Of a stretch of 64,000 bases of DNA, positions 16,083 through 24,290 are shown piece by piece (positions within the stretch are counted from its first letter, which is position 1; each line of letters opens with the position of its first letter). Under the pieces are notes generated by a model. That model saw nothing but the letters and a program-made list of their open reading frames with translations. It was not told where the DNA came from and searched no databases. The translations under genes were made by a program, and so were the position numbers. The stretch spans positions 124,001 to 188,000 of the forward strand of contig NZ_JACSCW010000001.1 of the NCBI RefSeq assembly GCF_014333585.1, written 5' to 3'. The DNA comes from Hymenobacter sp. BT188 (GTDB taxonomy: Bacteria; Bacteroidota; Bacteroidia; Cytophagales; Hymenobacteraceae).

Positions 16083-16971
16083 CCCGCTGATTGCGCCGCC
16101 GAAATAAGCTGGCCAACTGCGTTACGTAGTCGGCATCGGTGGCAATGGATAAAAACTCAGTCCGATGACGCCGGCAAATCTGCCCGATTTGCTCACGGTT
16201 CTGCTCATACGTGGCCCGATACCGCGCCCGAAACGACTCCGCCGACGTGTTGACCCACATGGTGCGGCCCGTTTCCTGATCGTGCAGCGGCACAATGCCA
16301 AGGGGCGGAAATTCTCGTTCACGCTTATCGAGCAACTGTAGCACAATCAGGTCGTGCTTGCGGGCTAGCATGGTCAACTCCCGCTCGTAGTTGGTGTCGA
16401 TAAAATCCGAAATCAACAATACGATGCTACGGCGCTTGAGCATGCCCAACGCCTGTTTAATGCCGGGGCCCACTGCCGTACGCGGGGAGCGGGGTGTCAA
16501 TTCAAATAAGCGCTTGATGAGGCTGTAGGCGTGCCGAATGCCTTTGCCAGGCGCCAAATACAGCTCTTTTTGATCAGAAAAAGCGAGAATTCCAAGCTGC
16601 GCATCCTGACGGGCAGCGGCCAGCGCCAGCAGTCCACAGATTTCGCGGCCCACATCCAGCTTGCGCCGACCAGCGGCGCCCACTTGCTGCGAAGCACTCA
16701 CATCCAGCAGTAAGAGAACCGATTGCTCGCGTTCCTCCTTATAGGTTTTCACAAAGGTGCCGTGTCCTTTGCTCGATACAGCCCAGTCGATGGCCCGCAC
16801 CTCATCGCCATACTGGTAGAGGCGCACGTCGTCAAATTCAAGCCCCGTGCCTTTAAAGACGGAGTGAAAATTGCCCTGCAACTGCGCATCCACTGTCTTG
16901 ATGATGCGTATCTCCATCTGCCGAAGCTTACGTATGAGTTGCTGGAGCGGAGTGAGGTCGACGGTATTCAT
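16069..16971 (-). CDS. DUF58 domain protein of the Bat cluster
   Basis: A 300-residue DUF58 protein. Signatures are GNFHSVFKGTGLEFDDVRLY, GDEVRAIDWAVSSKGHGTFV and KTYKEEREQSVLLLLDVSAS in the N-terminal half, then a VWA-like fold with LISDFIDTNYERE. There is no transmembrane segment, so it is cytoplasmic. I chose ATG 16971; the frame runs upstream to 17145 across the divergent DUF4296 gene, which argues against that extension. It is the first visible gene of a DUF58, BatD-like, BatA unit; a MoxR ATPase gene is not in this stretch. A second DUF58 gene ends at 287. Confidence 0.9.
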   Translation of the reverse strand: MNTVDLTPLQQLIRKLRQMEIRIIKTVDAQLQGNFHSVFKGTGLEFDDVRLYQYGDEVRAIDWAVSSKGHGTFVKTYKEEREQSVLLLLDVSASQQVGAAGRRKLDVGREICGLLALAAARQDAQLGILAFSDQKELYLAPGKGIRHAYSLIKRLFELTPRSPRTAVGPGIKQALGMLKRRSIVLLISDFIDTNYERELTMLARKHDLIVLQLLDKREREFPPLGIVPLHDQETGRTMWVNTSAESFRARYRATYEQNREQIGQICRRHRTEFLSIATDADYVTQLASLFRRRNQRGGRA

Positions 16972-16995
16972 TTCAGCTAAACTACGGGTTCCTCC

Positions 16996-17003
16996 TAACT
17001 TTG
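16996..17003 (+). promoter_or_regulatory. Bacteroidota -7 promoter element (TAACTTTG), near-leaderless GTG
   Basis: Exact TAnnTTTG match ending 5 nt before the GTG at 17009. It lies in the 37-bp region between the divergent DUF58 and DUF4296 genes. Confidence 0.45.
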
Positions 17004-17008
17004 CCGTT

Positions 17009-17407
17009 GTGAAAAAGCTCCCTGCATCCCTTTTATCTACCCTGAGTCTGCTGCTAGCGCTGACGTTTACGCAGTGCCAGCGCCCCGAAGAGCCCTTGGC
17101 GCCACAGCCGTTGCTACCTAAAGCCAAAATGGTAGCCATGCTCATAGACGTGCATTTGAACGAAAGCCGCGTGGATGCTGCCGCTTTGCCCCCCGATTCG
17201 GCTCGCGCTGCCTACAACCAATTACATCGTCAGCTGATGACCCGCTACAACGTCACCGATACCATTTTCCAGCGCAGCTACCGCTACTATGCCATCCACG
17301 ACAAAGATCTGGATAATATCTACGGCGCCGTAATTGACAGTCTTTCAGCCCGCGAAGCGAAGCTCGGGGCGAAAGATCAGGCCGAACAAGCAAAGCGTCG
17401 CCAGTAA
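17009..17407 (+). CDS. DUF4296 lipoprotein-like protein
   Basis: About 132 residues. A signal-like N-terminus (VKKLPASLLSTLSLLLALTF then TQC) suggests a lipoprotein. The rest is a helical DUF4296 domain: LPKAKMVAMLIDVHLNESRV, then RYNVTDTIFQRSYRYYAIHD, with a Lys/Glu-rich C-terminus. The family is Bacteroidota-specific with no assigned function. No ATG fits. GTG 17009 puts the signal peptide at the N-terminus, 5 nt after a -7 element; the longer open frame back to 16871 runs over the divergent DUF58 gene. It converges on csaA with a 1-nt gap. Confidence 0.78.
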   Translation: MKKLPASLLSTLSLLLALTFTQCQRPEEPLAPQPLLPKAKMVAMLIDVHLNESRVDAAALPPDSARAAYNQLHRQLMTRYNVTDTIFQRSYRYYAIHDKDLDNIYGAVIDSLSAREAKLGAKDQAEQAKRRQ

Positions 17408-17408
17408 G

Positions 17409-17759
17409 TTAAATTAACCGGCTGCCATTGGGTACTGCGCCCGCCAACGAGGCCAATACAATGTCGCCGTTTTCGTCGGCGGCGCCAGTCACCAGTACTT
17501 CCGAGCGGAAGGGGCCAATTTTCTTAACCGGAAAATTAACCACGCACAACACCTGCCGACCAACAAGGTCCTTGGGTTGATAATGGCGGGTAATCTGAGC
17601 GCTAGAGCGTTTGGTGCCAATCTCAGGACCAAAATCGATTAACAATTGATAAGCAGGCTTGCGCGCTTCGGGAAAAGTGCGGGCTTCCAACACGGTGCCG
17701 ACGCGCAAATCCACGCGCTCAAACTCTGACCAGGTCAGTGGGGCTAAAGATGTTTCCAT
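17409..17759 (-). CDS. csaA: CsaA-type tRNA-binding chaperone
   Basis: A 116-residue tRNA-binding OB-fold protein. The signature begins FERVDLRVGTVLEARTFPEA and continues KPAYQLLIDFGPEIGTKRSS, SAQITRHY, and GRQVLCVVNFPVKKIGPFRS; these match CsaA and the Arc1p/MetRS C-terminal OB domain. CsaA was described as a secretion-related chaperone in Bacillus; tRNA binding is common to the fold. ATG start. It lies 22 nt upstream of nothing on its own strand except its stop; the DUF922 gene begins 5' of it and ends 22 nt away, so the two may be co-transcribed. Confidence 0.92.
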   Translation of the reverse strand: METSLAPLTWSEFERVDLRVGTVLEARTFPEARKPAYQLLIDFGPEIGTKRSSAQITRHYQPKDLVGRQVLCVVNFPVKKIGPFRSEVLVTGAADENGDIVLASLAGAVPNGSRLI

Positions 17760-17781
17760 GCCCGAAAAGTAGCAAAAACAG

Positions 17782-18372
17782 CTATTTCGTGGGGGTAGGC
17801 TTGGACGCGTACTGCTCCAGCAAGACCATTCGCTGCTTCACCTGAATCTCCCAGGACTTCTGGCGGTCCAGGTTCAGACCGTGATTGGTTTCCTGGTCGT
17901 AGCGCGCTTCTTCTTTTTGCCACTCGGTAAAAATAGCGTTGGTCGCGTTCTTAAAAGCGGGTTGCAGACGTTTGCAGTCCAGCTTCAACAGCGCTATTTT
18001 CTGGCGCATGCGCCGGGCGTGCAATTCTGTGATGTTGAAGTGTATCTGCTCGTGACGCAGCAAGTTAGGTGTTGCCGTAGCCGAGTCGCGCACCCATGAT
18101 TCGGTAGGTACAAATACGGCCTGCACAGAAGACGTGAATTTGAAATCGACGCAGCCCGCCTTTACATCAATGGTGGCTGAGGTAAGGGCTGCTAGCCTGT
18201 CGGCGGGGGTAGGCTTGCTCTTAAAATCGGCCCAGGTAAGCGGCCGGTTCGCCGACCAAATAATGGTGCCGGGTGCATCAGCCGGCGCTGCGGGTGTGGC
18301 TTGGTGAGGGCTAACAACCGTCAGGAAAGGCAACAGAAAGGAAATAAAGGAAAGCGATAAGCCATGCAACAT
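17782..18372 (-). CDS. DUF922 domain protein, putative zinc protease, secreted
   Basis: A 196-residue exported protein. The signal peptide MLHGLSLSFISFLLPFLTVV is followed by WSANRPLTWADFKSKP, which opens DUF922 domains, and by LLRHEQIHFNITELHARRMR, whose HEQxH is a zinc-protease-like motif. Family members are predicted peptidases without proven activity. ATG start at 18372. The iterated motif lies 11 nt upstream at 18383-18391 with its T-run next to it, so a 5' hairpin half may be in the leader. csaA follows 22 nt downstream. Confidence 0.82.
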   Translation of the reverse strand: MLHGLSLSFISFLLPFLTVVSPHQATPAAPADAPGTIIWSANRPLTWADFKSKPTPADRLAALTSATIDVKAGCVDFKFTSSVQAVFVPTESWVRDSATATPNLLRHEQIHFNITELHARRMRQKIALLKLDCKRLQPAFKNATNAIFTEWQKEEARYDQETNHGLNLDRQKSWEIQVKQRMVLLEQYASKPTPTK

Positions 18373-18485
18373 AAGAGAGGGGCTGGGGGGCTTTTTTTGA
18401 AATGAAAGGCGGTTCTGAGGTATAAACGCAGCTAGCTAACGGTTGCGTGCAAACGTTCATGCTAAAAAATAATGCCAGCCTCGCC

Positions 18486-19847
18486 TTAATGCACCGCCAT
18501 GGCCGCTGGCACTGGCACCGCACTATGCTGACGGAAGCGCCATAGCAATAGTCCAGCTACCAGGGTGAGGCCTGTGAGCAAGCCTATCCAGATGCCGATG
18601 GCGCCCATATTCAGCTTAAAGCCAAGCCAGTAACCCAATGGCAATGCTACGGCCCAATAAGCCAGCAAGGCGACCAGCGAAGGAATTTTGACGTCCTCCA
18701 ACCCGCGTAGCGCACCCAACCCAACTACCTGCAAGCCATCCGAAATTTGAAACAGCGCCGCAATCAATAGCAGTGTAGCCGCCTGCGCCACTACGGCCGC
18801 ATCGTCGTTGTAGAAATAAGGAATGAAATCCCGAGCCATGATTAGAATCAAAGCCATCAGACTCATAAATAGGAATGTGAGGCCGTAAGCGGTAAAGCCA
18901 GCCTGCCGCGCGCCCTCCGCGTCGCCGAGGCCGCGCATATTGCCCACCCGAATGGTCGCCGCCGCCGCAATACCGCTGGCCGCCATGTATGTAGCCGAAG
19001 CTACGTTGATGGCAATTTGGTGAGCGGCAAGGCTGGTAGTGCCCAACCAGCCAATCATGATGGCCGAAAAGCTGAACGCGCCCATCTCAAACATCATCTG
19101 CACGCCAATGGGAGAGCCCAAACCCAGCAGACGACGCAGCGTAGGACCGTGGAGGCCCAGCCCGCTAGCTGCTGCTTCGCGGTAGGGGCGTAAGCGGGCG
19201 GCGCGCAACACATACGTGGCCATCAGGATGGCCATCAGAACACGGGAAATGAGCGTGGCCCAAGCTGCCCCAATCATGCCCATCTGCGGTGCGCCAAGAT
19301 TGCCAAACACGAACATGTAGCACAACAGGGCATTCAGTAAATTGGCTCCTACTGACAGATACATCGCCTGACGCGTGAGCCCCAAACCCTCAGCAAATTG
19401 TTTGAAACCCTGAAAAACCATCAGGGGCAGAAACGACAGGAAGATGAGGCGCACCCACGGCATGGCCAACGCCACTACCTCCGCCGGCTGATTGAGGTAT
19501 CGAAGCTGGGGGGCAATTACCAACCCCAAACCAGCTAAGCCCACGCCAGCCAGAGTACTGAGCAGAACGCCATTTACAAGCAACCGACCCAATAAAGGCA
19601 TATCACGCTTGCCATCGGCGGCCGCAACCAGAGGCGTAATGCCCATGGATAAACCCAGCCCCAGCACCATTACCACGGTGCTCACGCTTACGCTCAACGA
19701 CACAGCCGCAAGGGCCACTTTGCCGGTCTGGCCGACTATCACGCTATCAACTACGTTTACCAGTACGTGGCCTAATTGGCTCAGTATTACTGGATAAGCC
19801 AGTAGCAGCATGGGTTTGATATGTGGACGAACAGCGGTGAGCGGCAT
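18486..19847 (-). CDS. MATE family efflux transporter (NorM-like)
   Basis: A 453-residue membrane protein with 12 hydrophobic segments in two homologous halves. Family motifs include LAYPVILSQLGHVLVNVVDS at the N-terminus, FSAIMIGWLGTTSLAAHQIA starting the second half, and ISDGLQVVGLGALRGLEDVK, the conserved late motif. MATE proteins use Na+ or H+ gradients to export cationic drugs or metabolites; the substrate is unknown. I chose ATG 19847, because a -7 element overlaps the longer open frame at 19869-19876. It lies downstream of the ergothioneine genes but 86 nt away. Confidence 0.92.
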   Translation of the reverse strand: MPLTAVRPHIKPMLLLAYPVILSQLGHVLVNVVDSVIVGQTGKVALAAVSLSVSVSTVVMVLGLGLSMGITPLVAAADGKRDMPLLGRLLVNGVLLSTLAGVGLAGLGLVIAPQLRYLNQPAEVVALAMPWVRLIFLSFLPLMVFQGFKQFAEGLGLTRQAMYLSVGANLLNALLCYMFVFGNLGAPQMGMIGAAWATLISRVLMAILMATYVLRAARLRPYREAAASGLGLHGPTLRRLLGLGSPIGVQMMFEMGAFSFSAIMIGWLGTTSLAAHQIAINVASATYMAASGIAAAATIRVGNMRGLGDAEGARQAGFTAYGLTFLFMSLMALILIMARDFIPYFYNDDAAVVAQAATLLLIAALFQISDGLQVVGLGALRGLEDVKIPSLVALLAYWAVALPLGYWLGFKLNMGAIGIWIGLLTGLTLVAGLLLWRFRQHSAVPVPAAMAVH

Positions 19848-19868
19848 GACGAAACAGAAAAAGAGCCG

Positions 19869-19876
19869 CAAAGGTA
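19869..19876 (-). promoter_or_regulatory. Bacteroidota -7 promoter element (TACCTTTG) for the MATE gene
   Basis: Exact TAnnTTTG on the minus strand, ending 22 nt before ATG 19847. Confidence 0.5.
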
Positions 19877-19933
19877 CGCTCCTAATTCGGGCTGTGGGCC
19901 AGACCCATTATAGTAAAGTACTCCCGCCCGCTG

Positions 19934-21082
19934 CTAGCGTAAGAGAACTGATTGTAAGCGCAACAGTGCCTCCCGCAGTTCTGGCTCTGGCAGAGCATAG
20001 GAAATACGCGCAAAGCCCGGCGCCCCGCAGGTGGCGCCATCCACCACGTCCACCCCCCCGGCCCGCAACTGCGCCACCAAGGCCGCCGAAGCTTCTGTTG
20101 ATGACCGGGCAGCAGGCAGAAAGTGCCGGAAGTCAGCGAAAACGTAATAAGTGCCTTCTGGCTCCACGAAGCATACGCCCGGCATTGCCGCCAAGGCTGC
20201 TAGCAGCAAAGCGCGAGTGGGAGCTAACTGCACGAGCAACTCCTGAGCAATGGCCGCGCTATGCTCCGTTGCCGCCAGAGCCGCGTGCTGATTCGGCACC
20301 GGAACGGCCGCACCAGTAGCAAATTGCTCCCCAGCCGCCGCCTGAACCAAGGCTAGCGGTGCCACTAAGTAGCCCACGCCCCAGCCTATCAGCGCCAACG
20401 ATTTGGAGAAGCCATTCACGACCAAGTGCTGCCCGTGCGGGTCGGGAAACGCCAGCAAACAAGGCACCGGAGCCGAACTGAAATTGATGAGATTGTATAT
20501 CTCATCGGAAAGGACGAACATATCCGGGTAGCGGCGTGTGACAGTTAGCAGGGCCTCCACCTCATCATGGCCATAGATTCGACCTGTTGGGTTATTCGGA
20601 TTCGAGAAAAGAAACACACGAGTGCGCGGCGTAATAGTGGACTCCAGCACCTCAGGCTGCAAGGCATAGCCATCGGCTGAGTCGAGGGGGAGCGCGCGCA
20701 TGGTGCCGCCCGCTTGCGTGATCAATTCACCAAATCCAAACCAATTGGGGGTAGGCACTAACACCTCGTCGCCAGGGCGCAGAATGGTTTTCAGCAAAGC
20801 AAACAGCGCCGCCTTCACTCCGGGCGTGACCATGATATGCGCAGGCGTAATCTGGGGGGCTTTTTGGCGATGATAATTGTCGGCAATTGCCTCCCGTAGC
20901 GCCAGCAGGCCTTCCACCGGTCCTGGCAGCAGGCGGTCAGCTTGGATGGCGGCTATGGCCTTTTCCGCAGCTACGGCTGGCGTCGCAAAATTGCCGTATC
21001 CCGAAGCCAGATTAATAACTGTTGGAAAATCCGCCGCAGCGAGCGGTGTGGGCGGTAAGGAATCGGGTAGCAAAGCAGCCAC
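19934..21082 (-). CDS. PLP-dependent class I/II aminotransferase, last gene of the egt operon
   Basis: A 382-residue fold-type I enzyme. PLP residues are in SNPNNPTGRIYGHDEVEALL, LSDEIYNLINF (Asp, Tyr) and NGFSKSLALIGWGVGYLVAP (Schiff-base Lys); a C-terminal Arg segment FARISYALPE closes the active site. Family members are mostly aspartate/aromatic aminotransferases or beta C-S lyases. The GTG at 21082 lies only 5 nt after the egtD stop, so translation is coupled. In mycobacteria the last ergothioneine step needs a PLP C-S lyase (EgtE), so this gene could fill that role, but that is inference from position. The alternative is an ordinary aminotransferase. Confidence 0.88.
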   Translation of the reverse strand: MAALLPDSLPPTPLAAADFPTVINLASGYGNFATPAVAAEKAIAAIQADRLLPGPVEGLLALREAIADNYHRQKAPQITPAHIMVTPGVKAALFALLKTILRPGDEVLVPTPNWFGFGELITQAGGTMRALPLDSADGYALQPEVLESTITPRTRVFLFSNPNNPTGRIYGHDEVEALLTVTRRYPDMFVLSDEIYNLINFSSAPVPCLLAFPDPHGQHLVVNGFSKSLALIGWGVGYLVAPLALVQAAAGEQFATGAAVPVPNQHAALAATEHSAAIAQELLVQLAPTRALLLAALAAMPGVCFVEPEGTYYVFADFRHFLPAARSSTEASAALVAQLRAGGVDVVDGATCGAPGFARISYALPEPELREALLRLQSVLLR

Positions 21083-21087
21083 GGGAT

Positions 21088-22056
21088 TTATGCTTGCGGA
21101 GCCAAGACTACATCAGCGAAATAAGCCTGCTCATCGGTGAAAAAATTCTGCACTTCCAGCCCCGCTTCCGTCGCCAGTTGAGTGACGAGAGGCCGCGTAA
21201 ATTTGTATGAATTTTCGGTATGAATAATCTCCCAGGCCGCAAAGTCAACGGTTTGGGCCAGCGCTTCCAGGTGCACCTGCTGCGCGCGGGTGCTGACCAA
21301 AAAGGACCGTACGACCCCAACAATCGGGTCATAGTCAGTGTAATGCTGCCAATGAGCTAGGTCGAAATTTCCCCCCAGCTCTCGGTTTAAGCGGGTAAGC
21401 AAATTGAGATTGAAGGCAGCCGTTACGCCTTGGGCATCGTCATAGGCAGCGCGGATAAGGCGGGGGGCTTTCTGCAGATCGAAGCCGATGAGCAGACGGT
21501 CGTCGGGGGAGAGGGGCTGCGTGAGGGCGCGCAGAAACTCGCGCCGGTCGGAGGGAGAGAAGTTGCCGATGTTAGACCCCAGAAATAGTACCGCTTTACG
21601 ACCGGCCCGGGCGGCCATCAACGTTAGCGCCGCCGTGTACTCAGCTACTACTGGCTCCACCCGCAGCGAAGGCAATTCTGTGCGCAGGCTGGCCGACAGA
21701 CCCTCTAATGCTCCCGACGAGATATCGACGGGTACATAGCTGAAATTGGCCCCCAGCTCTAATAATTCACGCAGTAAGATCTTGGTTTTCAGTCCATCAC
21801 CGGCACCTAACTCTATGAGGTAGAACGGCTCGTCGGTAGCTGGGCGCAGGGCGGCGGTAATGGCAGCGCGGTGGGTGGTCAGTAACCCAAATTCCGTGCG
21901 GGTGGGATAATACTCCGGCAGCGCCATTATTTGCCGAAACAATTCACTGCCCGCGTCATCGTAGAAGTACTTAGAAGAAAGCGTTTTGGGCGTTTTCTGG
22001 AAACCCGCAGCCACATGACTGGCTAATTCGGTGTCGACGGTGGCAAGGTGGGACAT
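21088..22056 (-). CDS. egtD: L-histidine N(alpha)-methyltransferase (ergothioneine biosynthesis)
   Basis: A 322-residue EgtD that trimethylates histidine to hercynine using SAM. Recognised segments: TPKTLSSKYFYDDAGSELFR then LPEYYPTRTE at the N-terminus; the SAM loop FYLIELGAGDGLKTKILL; YVPVDISSGALE; LFLGSNIGNFSPSDRREFLR; and the late TENSYKFTRP segment. Length and order match the family. ATG start at 22056. It lies 92 nt downstream of egtB and 5 nt upstream of the aminotransferase, in one probable operon. Confidence 0.95.
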   Translation of the reverse strand: MSHLATVDTELASHVAAGFQKTPKTLSSKYFYDDAGSELFRQIMALPEYYPTRTEFGLLTTHRAAITAALRPATDEPFYLIELGAGDGLKTKILLRELLELGANFSYVPVDISSGALEGLSASLRTELPSLRVEPVVAEYTAALTLMAARAGRKAVLFLGSNIGNFSPSDRREFLRALTQPLSPDDRLLIGFDLQKAPRLIRAAYDDAQGVTAAFNLNLLTRLNRELGGNFDLAHWQHYTDYDPIVGVVRSFLVSTRAQQVHLEALAQTVDFAAWEIIHTENSYKFTRPLVTQLATEAGLEVQNFFTDEQAYFADVVLAPQA

Positions 22057-22148
22057 AATGAGCAGTTACAGATGAAATAGGGGTGTTTCCAGCCATGCTC
22101 CTCCACTTGGATAAGTAACAGAATCCGACCGAAAATGGTGGAGAAACC

Positions 22149-23453
22149 TTAGCGTGCCAGGCGAATACCCGTGAACTGCCAGCGCTTATCCGCGTGAAAG
22201 AAATTGCGGTACGTGAGTCGGATATGGCTTGCGGAAGTGGCACAGGAGCCGCCGCGCAGCACCAACTGATTCAGCATGAACTTGCCATTGTACTCACCCA
22301 AAGCGCCGGCGGCGCGCTCGTAGCCGGGGTAGGGGTGGTAGGCCGAGTACGTCCATTCCCACACGTCACCAAACAGCTGATGACACTGCTCCGGGTCAGC
22401 ATCGGCGGGAAGTGGTTGAGGGTCGAACAGGTTGCTTTCCAAGAAGTTGCCGGCCGCAATCTGCGGCTGAAACTGGCGGGCTGCTATTTCCCATTCCTGT
22501 TCGGTGGGCAAACGATAGCCAGCCCAGTGAGCGTAGGCATCAGCCTCGTAGAAGCTGATATGCGTGACGGGCGCGGCCCAATCGACGGGGTGTAGGCCGT
22601 GGTGCGTAAAGCGGTGCCACAAGCCCTCTTTCTGCACCCAATATAGCGGCGCTTCCCAGCCAGCTTGCTGGGCTAAGTCCCAGCCTTCTCCCAGCCAGTA
22701 GCGAAAGTCGCGGTAGCCGCCCGCTTCCATAAACTGCCGGTACTCACCGTTGGTTACCAAGCGGTTTTGTAGCGAAAAATCGGCTACGTAGGTGTCGTGG
22801 GGGGCTTTTTCGTTATCAAAGCAAAAACCTTCTTCCTCAAACCCAATCCGGTATACGCCGCCCGCAACCGGCAGCCAGGTGGCCGGGATGGGCTCGGGCG
22901 TGGGCGCTACTTTCGGTGCCGACTTATAGGCAGGAGCCAACGGACTGGTGCTCAGAATGTATTTGATGTCCGTGACGAGCAATTCCTGGTGCTGTTGCTC
23001 ATGCTGAAGGCCCAACTCAAAGATCTCGGCGAAGTTGGGGGGCAAATCGCTAACTGCAAGCTGGGTTAGCAAACGGCCCATGTGATCATCTACGTGGGCG
23101 CGATAGGCATACACATCGGCGAGGGCAGGGCGGGAGATCGTGCCCCGATCGGCGCGGTTTACGCGGCTGCCCAGCGAATTATAGTAAGAGTTGAACAGGT
23201 AAGCATAATCGGGATGAAATACCTGATAGCCAGCGAGATATTCACTTAGCAGGAAGGTCTCGAAAAACCAGGTTGTATGCGCCAGATGCCACTTTGGCGG
23301 GCTCACATCGAGCATAGGCTGCACCACGGTATCCTCCGGCAGCAAGGGCCGACAAAGTTCCTCGGTTTGCTGCCGCACGGCGTGGTAGCGGGCGGGTAGC
23401 TGCGCCAGCGCGGGCTCGGCGACGGTCTGGGGGGCAAATACGGAGGAAGGCAT
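22149..23453 (-). CDS. egtB: Ergothioneine biosynthesis sulfoxide synthase EgtB
   Basis: A 434-residue non-heme iron enzyme that joins hercynine to a thiol donor with O2. The N-terminal DinB-like domain (about 20-160) carries LGLQHEQQHQELLVTDIKYI, containing the HxxxHxE metal motif. The C-terminal FGE-sulfatase-like domain (about 190-434) contains YRLPTEQEWEIAAR, FGDVWEWTYSAYHPYPGY and LRGGSCATSASHIRLTYRNF. Whether the donor is gamma-glutamylcysteine or cysteine cannot be read here. I chose ATG 23453; a TTG two codons upstream is the only alternative. The iterated motif lies at codons 7-9 (Ala-Pro-Gln). Confidence 0.94.
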   Translation of the reverse strand: MPSSVFAPQTVAEPALAQLPARYHAVRQQTEELCRPLLPEDTVVQPMLDVSPPKWHLAHTTWFFETFLLSEYLAGYQVFHPDYAYLFNSYYNSLGSRVNRADRGTISRPALADVYAYRAHVDDHMGRLLTQLAVSDLPPNFAEIFELGLQHEQQHQELLVTDIKYILSTSPLAPAYKSAPKVAPTPEPIPATWLPVAGGVYRIGFEEEGFCFDNEKAPHDTYVADFSLQNRLVTNGEYRQFMEAGGYRDFRYWLGEGWDLAQQAGWEAPLYWVQKEGLWHRFTHHGLHPVDWAAPVTHISFYEADAYAHWAGYRLPTEQEWEIAARQFQPQIAAGNFLESNLFDPQPLPADADPEQCHQLFGDVWEWTYSAYHPYPGYERAAGALGEYNGKFMLNQLVLRGGSCATSASHIRLTYRNFFHADKRWQFTGIRLAR

Positions 23454-23844
23454 ATACAAGGAAGTGGAGTTAACTACTTATTAACCTTAACTGAAAAAAC
23501 GACGACGGGTTTTGCCCCTGGTGGCTTAGGGCCCAATTAATCAGCTTCCGTACTTCGGAAAGTACCGAATAGAAGCGCTCGAAAAAGACCTTATAAATGA
23601 TGCTGCGCGGCTAGTACGTAGCCCGACAGTAGAAGCTGTTAGTTATCGCGTTTACAGCAAACTCGACTACGGAGCACACGTCGGTACAAAGTGGTATTTT
23701 GACCTGTAAAGGCATTTTTTGATACCGAAATCGTTATCCTTACTGTCGGTATCCCGTTCAACTTACAAGCGGTTTCGCCTTCATTTCGCACTCCTTTGCA
23801 CGCGATTTAAATAACACACTTAACTCTCCCTAACTCTCAATGCT
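23454..23844. other. 391-bp non-coding region before the KGG stress gene
   Basis: No supportable gene is seen. It holds an inverted repeat GATACCGA (23721-23728) and TCGGTATC (23746-23753) about 90 bp upstream of the KGG gene, which could be an operator or hairpin. A second imperfect palindrome around 23540-23567 (TTCCGTACTTcggAAAGTACCGAA) lies nearer egtB. AGCCCGACAGTAGA at 23620-23633 recurs at 41816-41829. No -7 element was found by eye near 23800, only CTCCTTTG. Confidence 0.5.
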
Positions 23845-24120
23845 ATGATCTCGAACCAGCAAAACAAGCGCGACACTGCCGCAGCCCAATCTTCTGGCCG
23901 CACTGGTGCGGCTAAGCAGACAACTTCTTCAGGCAAAAGCCTGCGCGGTTTCGCCGCCATGGACCCTGCCGAACAGCGCCGCATCGCCAGCGAAGGTGGT
24001 AAAGCCTCGCACGAAAGCGGCCGCGGCCACCGGTTTACATCAGAGGAAGCCCGCGCCGCCGGCCGTAAGGGGGGTCAGGCGAGCCGCGGACGGAGCAACC
24101 AGGGCGGTGCTACCCGATAG
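23845..24120 (+). CDS. KGG-motif general stress protein (con-10/GsiB-like)
   Basis: A 91-residue hydrophilic protein. After a Gln/Ser/Thr-rich N-terminus come two KGG repeats: RGFAAMDPAEQRRIASEGGK, ending ASHESG, and FTSEEARAAGRKGGQASRGR. This is the stress-induced protein family (con-10, GsiB), usually upregulated by desiccation, heat or stationary phase. There is no signal peptide, so it is cytoplasmic. It is monocistronic with an inverted repeat upstream and a strong terminator 52 nt downstream. The regulation is not shown by the sequence. Confidence 0.9.
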   Translation: MISNQQNKRDTAAAQSSGRTGAAKQTTSSGKSLRGFAAMDPAEQRRIASEGGKASHESGRGHRFTSEEARAAGRKGGQASRGRSNQGGATR

Positions 24121-24171
24121 TTTCCATTGATGTAACGACGGCACTGCTCCCGTAGTGGTGCCGCCGACTTT

Positions 24172-24210
24172 AAAAACCAGCCTCTGCACTTAGCGCAGAG
24201 GCTGGTTTTT
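24172..24210. terminator. Rho-independent terminator
   Basis: Perfect 16-bp arms (24172-24187 and 24195-24210; core ACCAGCCTCTGC), 7-nt loop and T7 tail, ending the KGG stress gene transcript. Confidence 0.92.
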
Positions 24211-24290
24211 TTGTTAGTTACTTGTCAGCCAATTGAATTGCAGAATAGCCCAATCTGAAATTCATAAAATTCCGCTGATAGATACGCCCA

